Source: Paraconiothyrium sp. Pb-2020 (taxonomy: Eukaryota > Ascomycota > Dothideomycetes > Pleosporales > Didymosphaeriaceae). From it: a stretch of 64,000 bases of DNA. This document shows, one piece after another, positions 11,301 through 22,916 of the stretch; the first letter of the stretch is position 1, and each line of letters opens with the position of its first letter. Under the pieces are notes generated by a model. The model saw only the letters and a program-made list of their open reading frames with translations, did no database searches and was not told where the DNA came from. The stretch is from NCBI GenBank assembly GCA_022419385.1, contig JAJUBI010000005.1:3162001-3226000 (forward strand). Direction: 5' to 3'. The position numbers and the translations under genes were made by a program.

Positions 11301-14300
11301 CCATGTCGCTGTTCCATGTATGATCTTCAGCTGGACCGTGGCTTCGTCTTCGGTTGCTGACGGAGATAAACCCGACTCTGTGGAAATTCAACTATGAAAG
11401 CTCTGGCCACACCCAATGAGTGACCGACATCACCGTGCTATTACGGGGGCATCGATTACAACGCTGCAGTCTCGAAACAGTAAATAGCTTTCGCTTTCGC
11501 AAGTCTGATGGATTCCGCATTCGCGGACGCCAGGCATTCTCCGCTTGTGCGGCCTGTTCCTTAGCTGCAATTCGACCGTCAGCACCACACGGCATTCACG
11601 GTGGTATAGTACGATCTGCAGGGTGTTCGAAGGGTCTTAAGGATCGAGGTCAGGACCCACTAGATGCACAATGCCTGATATCGAGTCACGACCATCAGCA
11701 TCTCACATTGGATGGTGCTTACGAAAACCGGATAATGCCGGGCGATCATGCGCTGAAGCGCCGTACAGACCGCCGTAGAGACCTTGTCGGCATCGAAGCT
11801 GAAAGACCAGTCGGCGCGAGCGGCCTACATGGTAGCCGGGCAGTCGAATACGAATGATAGCTCGTAAGGATGCCCAAGTCTATCGCAAACCTAATCTACG
11901 GCGGGAGGTTGTAACCATCCATGTAGCGATGATGCAGACAGCCATGCAGTGAGCAAGATCCGACCGTGAGAGCAGTCGCCAGGAAACCTGTGTCAGACTG
12001 CAATGCCCGTCTTGCGCTTGCCTTTGGCAGTGAGGCTTGAAGGCCCGCAGCTAGGTTGACCAGCTTATGACGACACATTCATGCAGCAGGTACGCTTCCA
12101 CATTGTCCAACAGTGTCCCCTGTTTGACATCACGACGTCTGCAGGTACACAAGCGATCTGCGATAGCTGGCAACCACCTCATGAGATCAGAGAACATCTG
12201 AGGTCCTATGCGTTGTTGTTCTGATCCAGCGCTTGAAGCCTGAAATAGCCCATAATCATCTAGACATATTGCCAGTCACCCTTCGAGAAAGCGCAGATGC
12301 AGCCCTGGACCAGCGAAACGCAATCACCCGGTGCTTCCGCCCACGCGAGCAAGCGACCGTACAGCGTCGCTACCGAGATTGACGACATCGGCAGGATGTC
12401 TCGAGCTACTCTGCAGCGAGCTTTCGTGTATGACGTTGCGCAAATGTCTCCAACGCAGCATGCAGGCCCAGGTACGACACCTACCTTCAACCAGCAACAA
12501 TGTTCGTCTGATGGTCAACGCATCCCCGTCTCGCTCATATGCAGTAATCACTGATCGTATGCCTCTCCTTGTAGTTGGTCACAAAGTCGGCACCCTTTGC
12601 TAACGTCGATCGCCCTGTGAAATACGATCCTGACCGCGTTACCGACACGAAGCGAGCGCAAGGCTGACGCAGAGTAAGCTCTACTTGAGCCCCAAGATTA
12701 TAGGCTATCGAGATTTGCGATCTCGATGAAAAACCTCCAACATCAGCACCTTCCGCATGAGGACCACCCTACTCCAAGACTGAGGCACTTTGATTACGTG
12801 TTACATTGCTGATGTGCCGCTAGAATCGATTAATGTGTATAGATCGATATACAATCTCACTCAGAGCGATGCACGCGCGTCTTCTGCTCATGAGGATGAG
12901 TGTTGGGGAACACACCATGCGAGCTAGGAACGCTGTGACTACCTCATACATGAGCCCGTACATGCCCAAACTGCGTATAGCGCACCGACTACGGTGATCG
13001 TTCAGCCTCGCCTCGTAGACTGGCTTTCTGCGACCCTTCACGTACACATCTATGGCTACGCCCCCGACCACCTATCTGCCGATACGATCGCGCTCATGCA
13101 CATTGTTAGAGACCAGGAGAGCGTATGCTGTTGAGTAGGCACGAGCATGTTCTCTTCAGCCGGCCACTTTCTGGCGCCGACACGGCCGATGCATGCGATC
13201 TATGAACCTCATATTGAACGTAAGCCCGGAGAGCTTGAATGATAGACCGGTATCTTGGTAAAGGGATTATTTTCAGCTTCCACGTTTTCGGACATAGGGA
13301 CTGGTCCTGAGATGGGGTACTAGATCAATGTTCCCCCTAAATTACTTCCACCAGCTCATTTGCTTCGCCCACGCCAGTTCCTACGTACTCTACCTAAAGC
13401 GGATTTAACCAATAGAACTGATGTGGCATTAAGTTAGAATAAAGTTGCTGCGAAATACCGTACATTCAATAGTCTAAACGCCCATGTAACCTAGGCCGGA
13501 TTATATTAGAAAGAGACAGTGAATAAGGACAATACCGAGTCCATGCTATGCTTAGCATAGCAAATTAGCGCCACTACACGTTATAGCCTCGTCGCCTATT
13601 GACAGGTTTCGTAGCGTAGATTGATCATCTGCTTTAACTGCGAAATTTTCTGGAACAATTTAGTACCCTCTTCTGTGATAATTCCTGGTATATCCTTTCA
13701 ATTGCCCACTTGGTTTGATGAGTGAAAAGAGTAAGAGAAAATCCACGAGATTCGCGATTAGGAACGGAGTAGCGCCACATCTGGAGAGTTGTGCTTATAC
13801 AAGAGGCAACGGAACACTGAAGTGTGTGACACCGTGTGTGTAGGAGTAATTTGAAATCCTGGATTCGAAGAGCAAATGTTGTTGCTGTATCAAGAGTATT
13901 GCTTCTTTACACAATAAAGCCGTGGACCGGATAAGTTAAATATATGTCGCCCCGGGATGCTCTATTGTCAATCCTCGCTTGAGTGAATGCAGTGGCCTAT
14001 ATTGCACGTACATAATACAAGCTGGATGTATCTAGTCGTGCTATGCTCCGCGGTTTTGGGGGCCAGTTCGTGCCCAGCGCGTTCGCCTAGATTTCATCAC
14101 ACAACTTCAGCCGGAGTAGGCTAACAAACCCAGTCCCAGCCGTAAACACCACTTCAGCACCCCTTCAGACCACACTTCAGCTTCTGCACGACTGTCGAGG
14201 AGCTCACCTCAGGGGTAGAGTTGGGAGGCTTTAACTCTTCTGGCGGATACAACACAGCGCATCTATAAGTCTGATCACATAGACTTTAAAGCAAGCCAAA

Positions 14301-15080
14301 ACCATAGAATCATGGAACTAGGGAAAAGCAAAATCATTCAAGGCTGGGAGTCAAGGCGATAAGGAAAGCGACCTGTGCTTCTCCCCTTCCACATTTTACA
14401 TCGATTTGGTTTTCATTCTCATCGCTCGTTTCCTACTCGAGAGTTTTGATCACTCTTATGTCGAGAATTCCTAGAATACTAAACTTTGTATCCGATGTCG
14501 TCATCTTTGCATGCCACAGAAGATATAATGCTAACACACTGCAAAGAAAGGGGAGTAGGCAACTGCTTATTTAAACGAACAAGGGCTTCTTAGGTCATTT
14601 CCTGGTATGTGTCACTACTCAAGCTAACATAGCTATGGTGGAAGTGTTTGCGATGCTACGCGGCTTATTTGTCGGCAAAAAAAAGCATTAGGTGCTTACA
14701 ATGTACCCTTCGACGCCGGCTCATAGGCTTGTGAGGTTTTTATTTATTAGACTCGGGTGGTTAGAACTCTACATTCCCTCTATACCTAAGACGTTTAAAG
14801 ACTCGATCTTCGCTCCCAATATCGCTAATCTTACGGCAAATTCTTACCGCAAATTGAGAGAAGACGGACCAGGCAAGTCACGATAGGAATTGTCTTCATT
14901 GAACGCTCGGCAACCCGCGGAGAATCCAGCGTTCAGAGTTCGGTGAGATCAAAGAGCTCCCGGTATCTGTAGCTCAAAGCTAGACAGGAAAGAGATACGG
15001 CCCTCCGCTAAAAGACTGGTCCGAAAAACCGCGGGCTGGGTGTGGTGTCTAGAACAGCAGCCGATAGCAGATACTTAAGA
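8301..15080. other. Gene-poor interval; AT content rises from about 13.2 kb
   Basis: Nearly 7 kb with only short open frames and no recognisable domain or exon chain. Between about 13.2 and 15.7 kb the sequence looks more AT-rich and stop-dense, as expected of old, mutated repeat DNA. A 19-bp perfect palindrome lies at 13544-13562. Confidence 0.35.
13544..13562. repeat. 19-bp palindrome
   Basis: Two 9-bp arms, tgctatgct and agcatagca, flank a single central t. No gene is adjacent, so no role is assigned. Confidence 0.6.
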
Positions 15081-15109
15081 TCTGTATAATAGTGTCCGCT
15101 CGGGGAAGA

Positions 15110-15370
15110 CCCTCAAGTCGTTTTAGAACGTGCCGTATCCTTGTGAATGCCTCCGCTAGAGCTCACTAAGAGGATCGAGACGCTGCTGTCAACCATCCCA
15201 AAGCCTAGGATGAACTGGGTCCATATTGACAAGACTAACAAGGCTTTGGAGCCGTCAGTATAGAGTTTACGGTTCGCTTGGAACAGATTTCCCACTAATA
15301 GTGGCGTAAATTCCAGCTGGTTTAGAGTAGTCTTGCTCCATGTTGAGCTGATCTGGATGTGCAATAATAT
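15110..15370 (-). mobile_element. Possible remnant of a LINE-type retroelement (RNase H region)
   Basis: A short minus-strand frame contains KLYTDGSKA, followed about 20 residues later by LGFGMVDSS and then SSSGGIHKDTARSK. YTDGS is the first catalytic-Asp motif of the RNase H domain in non-LTR elements, and the following GFG...SGG...R order resembles that domain. The frame ends soon after in an AT-rich stretch with no intact reverse transcriptase around it. If real, this is a decayed fragment. The resemblance rests on one short motif, so confidence is low. Confidence 0.3.
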
Positions 15371-16276
15371 CGTTCAAGACCTGCCAGATCTATAGGAAGG
15401 CCATTGACTCACTGCTAACGTAGAGTACATTTGGATAAGCGTATACACAACCTTAAAGAACAACCGTATTGAATGGCAGCTGAACGTGGCTGACGCAGGC
15501 ATTGCAATTTGGGCTTCCTGGATGTCTAAGACTACGTTTGAATATCCGAACACAGTCGAGCTAATTAAGGAGTGGCTATACGATCTAGAAGACGTTCATA
15601 ACACATATATGCGGCCATTGTGCGCGCGCGATTCTGCTAGTTTTGCAACAATGTCGACTATCCCGATTCTTTGCACCGTAGCATGCATTTCTGGTCCTCG
15701 CGATTATCACGTTCTCGCCTGATTCGACGGGCTCAATTGGGACACTGTCCACCCACGCGCATTTAAAGAGCCTTGTGGAGACAGCTGCAACAGCTTATCT
15801 GTCTGCTGAACACAAGACACAAAACGAGGAAAAAGGTCTCAATGTGGCACAATGTGGCACTCCGTTCTCCGTTTCCCCATTGCAGTCTTAGAAACCATGC
15901 AAAGTCATGTCTTGCCTCGGATGCATCGCCGAATATTGAAATCATCCTGTGGGCCAGCCCATTCGCAGTTCGAATCTGTCCTTGATATGTTGAATTCAGC
16001 CTTGCGTAGAGCTTGCAATGCATGAACTTCTCCTATCGTCGTGCTTAGGGAAATAAATTGGACGCGGCTTGTCATGGGTATGATGTCGCATAATGGTGTC
16101 GAGATTGTTGGTACCAGACCATTTGCTCCGAAGATCAGAGTATGAGTCTGATACTATCGTTCAACAACCCGTAATATTTGCTCGGTCAAGACCACAAGCT
16201 CGTCCCACTCCGGAGGATCTGCATCTTTCTTTCCAGACATAAGCTGGCATGTACACCCTAGCCCTTCCTCCATTCT
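15371..16276. other. No supported gene
   Basis: Short open frames only (for example a plus-strand frame at 15486-15722). Composition is similar to the repeat-like stretch to the left. It ends at the 3' end of the minus-strand membrane-protein gene. Confidence 0.3.
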
Positions 16277-17209
16277 TCAAGCATGCCTGTACTTCATTTG
16301 CTCGCCTCCATCTAGCTCTTGTGGTGGCTCTATGTGCCCAATTTCTTGGGGTGCTGAGTGGCCTTCTGCCTCATGAAGAGACGTTGAATGGCCCTCCTTG
16401 TACTGCGCTCCACCATCGGGTGGCATCTCAGCTATCACATGTGTATTCTTCTTACGCAGAAACAGGAACACAAAGACTGCGCCAATGATAACCACGGCAA
16501 GGCCAATGCCCAACCCTGCACCCACGGCAAGGCCAAGATGTGACGGGGACGAAGATGGCGATCCTGTCGGCGAAGATGTGGACGATGCGGTGGCAGTGGC
16601 CGGATCCGACGAGGTGGGAGTCGTTGTTGCGGAGTTGCGAGTTGGCAGACCTGTCACGGTTGCCGAGCTTGCAGGTAATGTTGTTAAGAAGGTCGCAGGA
16701 TCTAACTCGAAGAGCGACGTTTTTGAGCAAACGCAGCCAGTCGTGCCATAACAGCAATACCGGTTGTCGTAGCAGCTCTGTACGAGGGGTTCTTTTACTA
16801 CGCATCGGTACATTAGCCAGACGCTCAAGGCGCACAGAAAATAGAAAGTGACATACAAGCGTTACAGCCTGAGAAACAGTTCTCACTGTTCCATTTTTGG
16901 TCCGTACAGCCAGGCTGGTAGGTGTCCACATGAATCGACTCGTTCCTGGCTGCGTTTGGGCCGTATTTGCACAGTCCATTACTGAGGCAGATGTCTCCGG
17001 CCTCATATATCATCAGCTTTTGAGTCTGGTTTACAAGGCAATTGGTTCGTCTGGTCCCCGCTCCCGTTGAAACATTGCTTGGATGCGCACAAGATAACAC
17101 GAAATTCCGAAAAGATAAGAAGAAGCACAAAGGGGAATACACGAGGCCCAGCACCCGCCTGAGAGAGTGCCATAACCGAAGGAGTGGAAGACGTCAACGA
17201 ATATGGCAT
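16277..17209 (-). CDS. Secreted cysteine-rich, single-pass membrane protein (fungal cell-surface type)
   Basis: Order along the protein: a signal-peptide-like start (ATG 17209 or the inner ATG of MALSQAGAG, hydrophobic VFPFVLLLIF), a Cys-rich ectodomain (KQCFNGSG, GDICLSNGLCKYG, QPGCTDQKW, SCYDNRYCC), a Ser/Thr-rich stalk, one strong transmembrane helix (LAVGAGLGIGLAVVIIGAVF, followed by RKKN) and a cytoplasmic tail with HIEPPQELDG. This is the common fungal layout of CxxSNGLC-type surface proteins. An intron at 16798-16856 (GTATGT...CGTAG, 59 nt) joins NAL to KEPLVQSC in frame. The signal-peptide frame and the GDICLSNG frame differ by one base near 17005-17020 and no plausible intron fits there, so a frameshift or a missed start is possible. 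Function unknown beyond a surface or sensor role. Confidence 0.6.
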
Positions 17210-18058
17210 GTGGGCTCGAAAATGCGATAGAAACCTCGAAAAGAAAGGAATTTAGAATAGGGCGGGTACTAGTTAGTAGCGATTGAGAGATGAAAATACG
17301 GGCTGAGGCCGCTGGATGTTGTCGCTAACAGCATGGCGTCTTGTCGGCGGTAATGCAGATCTTCGATTTCAGCTAATGTCTACTCGGTGATCAGGCCTGA
17401 AGGGATAGCGTGTCGGAGAAAGGATTGGGGGCGGTTCACATGGCTGGTGGAGTGTGCTCTTTCCGCTGCGAGGCTTGGCGTGACACGGGATATCCAAGCA
17501 GCGTTTACAAGAGGTCGACGGTGAGATATGCCATCTGCGTTTCAGACAGCTTAGATGTCGAGGATCTGAGCGACGAGCATCCATCACAAGTGCGAAGTTT
17601 GAAGGCGGAAGCACCCAGCGTCTTGGAGAGGGTGCAGTTGGCTTTGCGCGACCAGAATTGCAGGCGCCGCTACAACATGGCCATTGTTTTAAGCGACGCC
17701 TCAAAAACGGGGCGATGGCCGCGCTAAGCTACCTCGGGTACATATTTGGTGGCTATGTAAGGGGTTTGAGCGAACTAGCGCTGAACGAAGTTATGGGTAC
17801 CTTCACCATGTTCAAGCTTGACTTTGTTTAGTCAATGGACTTTACTGTGTGCGGCTGGCACGCGCGATGTAGAAAATTTGATGAAATTGTTCAGAGGTCG
17901 ATCAAGACATAAACATGTGCTACCTATCGCAATCAAAACCTACTCAGTAATTACATTCACGACCGCAATGCCACAGTTCCACACTAGACCACGTCTTCCC
18001 CGAGAGTATCCTGTGTACCTAGGCAAGCTAGGTAATTGTCGCATCTTCCAGACCCTAG
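17210..18058. other. No supported gene
   Basis: Intergenic space between two minus-strand genes: upstream of the Cys-rich membrane protein and downstream of the NmrA-type gene. The longest open frames (about 105-110 aa, one per strand) overlap each other and show no domain. Confidence 0.4.
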
Positions 18059-19491
18059 CTAGTCGACAGCAGGACGCAAGAGTTTGTCGAACAAGCTGGT
18101 TCGGATTGTGTCCAAATCCAACACTGCCTGAACTTCTTCGTCTGCTCCCCCCAAAAACGCCTCGACATCCCACAAAGGTTGCCATCCTAATTTGTAAGGA
18201 TTGACGGGTTCAAGGCCGCCACTCGCATTGTCTGTTAGACGAGTTGTCACATGACCAGAAGGGCTCTTACCTGGCAGTACCCATCGCTCGAATGAATTGA
18301 GCTGGGAAGTGCAAGGCCTCCGCGGCTTCCTCATCGCTTGGCCAGATTTCTAACTCCGCGTCCAATACGAGTCCACGTGCGTACAATGACTTGGCTATAG
18401 CTTGCATGTAGGCCCACCACGGTGCTCTATGGGCCATTGCGAAATAATAGCCATTCTTACCACTGGGGATGTCTTGATTTCGCAGTATCCTATCGACCAG
18501 GTTACCATATAGTGCCACAACATCTGATACATGCGCCGCAGGAGGGTTCTGCAATCGAGTGCGCAGCTTAGCAATCAAGCCCGCGAACAATATCATATCG
18601 AACTTACACCGTCTGTGTCAAATTTGTGTACTTTCTTGAGTCTTATTGCAGCTTGAATGAGCGCTGGAATGAGGATAGAAACTTTCCTGCATTCACCATT
18701 GCCCCTCCCATCTTTCTGGATTAGAACGGCACCACGAAGACCTTTTGGGGACTGCATACAAACATTCGGTACCACAATAGTGAAGCTTGTCACGCCGCAC
18801 TCTTCGGCTTTTTCAACTACTACGAGATTGGTCTGTATCATCCGTCAGCTGTGCTGTTACTATACAAGTACACTCACTGACTTTTCGGACTGGATGAGTT
18901 CCACCAAGCTCTTTCTCCTTCTCGTAGATTGAGTCGGTGTCTTTAAGCATTCCATGTGGCCATCCTGCCTCTGCCGAGAACAATGTTGTGACTGATGACT
19001 GTCCAGCAGATTCAGTGGTATATCTAGTAGCACGATGTTTGAGGGCCCCACATGTATGAAATAGACAGGGTTTCCGGTCACCGCCCGGCGCCGGCCAAGT
19101 GCTTGAATCAAGTTTGTGACGAGTAAAGGGTCTGAAGAGTTTGCTGCATGGATAATGATATCAACCATTGCGTGTTAGCGGGTTCAATAACAGGAATTCT
19201 AGAAAATCTCACTTTGGTTTTGCTCAACCGCGGCCATCACAGCTGCTTCATCACTTAACTCGAGCTCAAGTATATTGACGCTAAGCTTGGAGAGAGCCTG
19301 AGCTTGTTCCTTCGTTCTGACAATGGCGTTCAGAGTTGCTGTTGCGATAAGATTTGTGTGCGAGAGAAAGTCGGCAAGAATGGAGCCGCCACTGCGCTTC
19401 AGTCAGTATCGCTTTGCCGAATACGCAAACAACCGAGTACAAACATATATCCTGCTGCGCCAGTGACTAAGATGCTTGGAGCGCGATTCAT
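18059..19491 (-). CDS. NAD(P)-binding Rossmann protein, NmrA/epimerase (extended SDR) type
   Basis: Eight exons: 19445-19491, 19213-19391, 19052-19167, 18882-18998, 18764-18832, 18608-18715, 18271-18548, 18059-18221 (358 aa if spliced so). The N-terminus has the dinucleotide fold: SILVTGAAGYIGGSIL, then LNAIVRTKEQA and the DIIIHAANS strand. Later blocks are family-typical: EAGWPHGMLKDTDS, GVTSFTIVVPN, IPSGKNGYYFAMAHRAPWW, VNPYKLGWQP. This matches fungal NmrA-like/epimerase proteins, most with unknown substrate. Introns are 45-59 nt with CTGAC/CTAAC branch points. Intron 2 (19168-19212, GTGAGA donor, GCTAAC branch) should end at 19168 but reads AA instead of AG there. An in-frame CAG at 19144 would cost 8 residues, including the DIIIHA strand. 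It is divergent from the Zn2Cys6 regulator at 19878, sharing a 386-bp upstream region, so co-regulation is plausible. Confidence 0.75.
19168..19212 (-). other. Intron 2 of the NmrA-type gene with AA at the expected acceptor
   Basis: Donor GTGAGA and branch GCTAAC are normal and frame continuity demands exon 3 at 19167, but the last two intron bases read AA (CGCAATGG). A single G-to-A change would explain it. Confidence 0.5.
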
Positions 19492-19877
19492 GATGCTTTA
19501 TTGTGGTTGTTCGCCGTCTCGACTTCATCATGGACGGGATGCCAATGCTACTTATAGTACGGGTGCAACGCAATGCGAAACTTTTCCGAATGAGTGAATG
19601 ATTTTTCAACGTGAGCGTAGATGCGCGGATTTCCATGCGATTGTGGGAGGGTGAGTCGTGGCCAGTGGGTAAGGTGGAGGACAAATGGTTCAACCAATGG
19701 ATGTGGAGCGTCGGGAATGCGCGCGTTTCCGTGACTATGCCGAAACGCCAGTAAAGTCTCCGAGTCCTCATCCTGATCACAAAGTCTGACACAACTCATC
19801 CGGTCGAGGGCCCTGCGACCACCGTGAAGTTACAGTTCTGCAATTGTTTCACAAAACAAGCCCATTCCAGTTCGAAC
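19492..19877. promoter_or_regulatory. Divergent promoter region between the NmrA-type gene and the Zn2Cys6 regulator
   Basis: A 386-bp interval separates two divergent starts. Zn2Cys6 proteins usually bind CGG half-sites, often as inverted or direct repeats. The shared region is a natural place for the factor to act on its neighbour, but I did not identify a specific operator. Confidence 0.4.
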
Positions 19878-22191
19878 ATGGAAAGACGCGGACATTCGGC
19901 GGAACGACAGGAAATGACGGTTCGAGTCGGTCGACGCTCAGTAAGTGTGATCATGGATCCGCTTGAGTTAATGGCTCACGATAAGGCACAGTGTGATCAA
20001 TGTCGTACTCGTAAGGTCGGCTGCGACCGCGGCTCTCCGTGTGCCCCTTGCGTTTCCGCACGTTTGTCTTGCACCCATAGCGCAGTGGCCTCTGGTCCTG
20101 CTAGCCCCAAGCAAAGAGTATTGATATCTGCAAAATAGTATGTCTCGTGCTCCTGCTCTAGCCTTGTGTGCACCACAACATAGATCTGACTATGTAGTGA
20201 GCAGAAGATTGATGGGATCGCTAAAGATATTGATGGCATCAAACACTTGCTACAAGCTCTTCACATCAACGAATCTGGGGCAGACCCTGAAACCTTACCG
20301 ATGGTACGCAGGATGCACCAGAGTTCTGCTTCGCACCCCGGAGATACACAACAGATCCCTGGAACAGACAGTGAGATCACATGGGGTCATTCATCATACA
20401 TGATCGATTTCATCAAAGCTATGGTAAGAGACGGTGCCTCACGATCGATCGATCCCGAAGCAAACCAGGTCCTTCAATCGTTGCAAAAGCTATTGGATAC
20501 ACTCGAGGCCCCTCCCCGAGCTCTGAGCATGCGATCTTCTCAAGAACAAGCGACTCCACCTCGCGTTGACACCTCCATGCCGCCACAAGAATCAGTAGTG
20601 GCCGTTCTGAGATGGTCGAAAGGTTCGGCTTGTACATATGGTGGGAGAGCATGTACTGATCAGCAGCAGAACATGCCTCTAACGCTAGGATCAATTGGCT
20701 TGCCAAAGTACTTCCCCTTGACAGGTTTACGAACATCTGCCAGAATGTATATTTTTCGGTTCATGAATATTCCGAAACCGATTTCATACTTGCTAACGGG
20801 TTCCTATCCTACGTCTTCTTCGAACACGTTGTCGTGTCAGGGAGACTAGATTACGCCGAGAACTCACGGCTTTGTCGGAGTAATCTCACTACCGCGCTGT
20901 CGCGGCTCCCTTTGTTAACACCGTCGTCAATAGATGTTGTGGCGACACTCACATTAGGAGTAATGTCCAAAGAAAGAAACATAAGACCACGTATTAACTG
21001 AAGTAGGCGTACAACGCGATTGAAGACTCGAAAGCTATGCAAGCTTGGACATTCATCTCTGCGGCCTCGAATCATTGCGTGACGCTCGGTTATAACCGCC
21101 ACCAACTCCACCGTGAGCGAGATCAGATGTCATTAGTCGCTCAGAACAATCTCTTCTGGGCAGTCTATCGATTAGATAAAGGCATATCACTACGCCTCGG
21201 ACGATCCTCTACGATACGTGACGAAGATATTACATTGTTGCCAATCCCTGATGACCCGGGCATCAGAACAGCTAGGATCCAGGGCCGGGCCTACGATGAG
21301 CTGTACAGCCCGAAAGGTCTAATGCGTGAGGATACCGAGCGCGCATACATCGCGGAGTCCCTTGCTACAGAACTGCACCAGTGTCTCATCGATACGCGCA
21401 CTGCAATTTCGGTGCGTTCTCCTTGGGACCACGACTCTTTGTCACTAATGGCAGACCATAGGAAAGTGGTGACAACCTCGCTGACGGTTCGGATCCAGTA
21501 GGAGCAGTCTATATGCAGTGTGAATTGATCTGTCAATACTCTTTGCTCGCTCTGGTCCTCCATGCCGTCCCTGTACCGGTAGGGGCTCTGTGCAGCATCT
21601 CTGATGAATGTCTCAAGGTTGCGCGCGAAGCTCTTCGTGCACATGAGGAATGCATTATTGCCGTACGGAGTTGCCGGAACGAGCCATTGATACTGGCTAG
21701 ATACGTCCATTGGTAAGTCACAACATCATTTCACAGGCACTTTGGAGCCGTTTCATCTACTGCATGTCGTCAGACTCATAGTGAAGTGTCACAGGGCCAT
21801 CGTCCATTGCCCGTTTCCGCCCTTCAGTATTCTACTCACTCATGCTATTCAGTTGATGAATACGTCTGAAATAGAATATTTGGAGCGGTTTGCAGCATCG
21901 CTAGAGCCATCAGGCCTGGCGAGGGCCACTTCGATAACAGAGCCGCATCACCTCTACAGCATTCTCTGTAAAGCTGCGCGATTGTACCTAGACTTCAACA
22001 CCAACCAAGCTGAGGGCGATTTGCTTGGACTCGGGTCAGATGTCTTTCCTAGCCTCGACCTTGCTGGGAACAGAACGAGTCGAGGTGTAGCTGCACCACT
22101 AGAAGTCCGAAACAAGGAAGGTTGGTTAGGGGAATGGTTCTACGGAAATCAACTAGTCATGAGTGTTATGGATGAGAATGCTTTCTTCTGA
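19878..22191 (+). CDS. Zn2Cys6 transcription factor with fungal-specific regulatory domain
   Basis: Exons 19878-20137, 20198-20622, 20670-20959, 21007-21411, 21462-21712 and 21795-22191 give one continuous 675-aa frame. Later ATGs at 19914, 19953 or 19971 are alternative starts. A GTAAGT at 19941 with an AG 48 nt on could be a further in-frame intron. The binuclear zinc cluster is canonical (C-x2-C-x6-C-x5-C-x2-C-x6-C: CDQCRTRKVGCDRGSPCAPC...), about residues 39-65, followed by a short coiled linker (KIDGIAKDIDGIKHLLQAL). The middle region carries the fungal-specific domain: SGRLDYAENSRLCRSNL, TLGAYNAIEDSKAMQAWTF, SAASNHCVTLGY, FWAVYRLDKGISLRLGRSS. Introns are 47-82 nt. The apparent stops at 20138 and 21499 both lie outside the spliced frame. 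Probably nuclear, and a pathway-specific regulator of nearby genes such as the divergent NmrA-type enzyme. Confidence 0.85.
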
Positions 22192-22916
22192 AGCTAACAG
22201 CGTGGGTGATTGTCTGCTTAGACAGCTATTGTTCGAAATCACAGCTTGGAATGAAAGAGAGGTCAAGATATTGTAGTCGGCATTATGTAGACGAGACGAG
22301 GTCGATTACAGATAATGGTACTTCAACCGTTATTCTACCAATCGTGGGGCATAGTGTATTGCTATATAGCCTCAGGTGAGTAAATCTCATAATCACTGCT
22401 TTCGTAATGATCACTAATTGACCCACAGACGGACTCGCCGTTTAAAGACCTCAAACTCAGCGGCCAATGCAAAATGTACTGCTTTCCTTCCGGATCTAGA
22501 CTCCTTAAGCTTCAATTCTCCAGAACGCCATGTACGCCTGTGCACCCGACTGCCGCCTTAATCTCATTAGTAGCCTTGCGGTGCACCACGCTTGCCCTCC
22601 CTATGCGTTGTAGGCGCTCCATGCCAGCTATCTACTGGGCACGTGGTCTCGGAAAATTGAACAAAAAGCTAAAGACTGAATCGAACAACGTGTGGTTCGC
22701 ACTGTTGGTGTATGCCCGTCCACTAGGTATGGATGACACTACTTCTACTTCGGATACCGAAGGTGGACAATTTTCTGAAGATGCTGCTTTATATACGTAT
22801 ATCCGTTCAATATGCATACCGGCAGTGTCAGACTCTCAAGTATTGGCCGAAGACACTGTTTATGTAGCACCTAGATTCATTCTCTTTGACATTCACCTCG
22901 TACTGATGGTACGGCT
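22192..22916. other. Downstream of the Zn2Cys6 gene; no clear gene
   Basis: A plus-strand open frame at 22474-22929 (151 codons) has no recognisable domain. Stop-dense otherwise. Confidence 0.3.

Noticed and set aside
20138..21501. Apparent frameshifts in the Zn2Cys6 gene
   Set aside because: All are explained by five normal introns with phase sums that close exactly; no defect remains.
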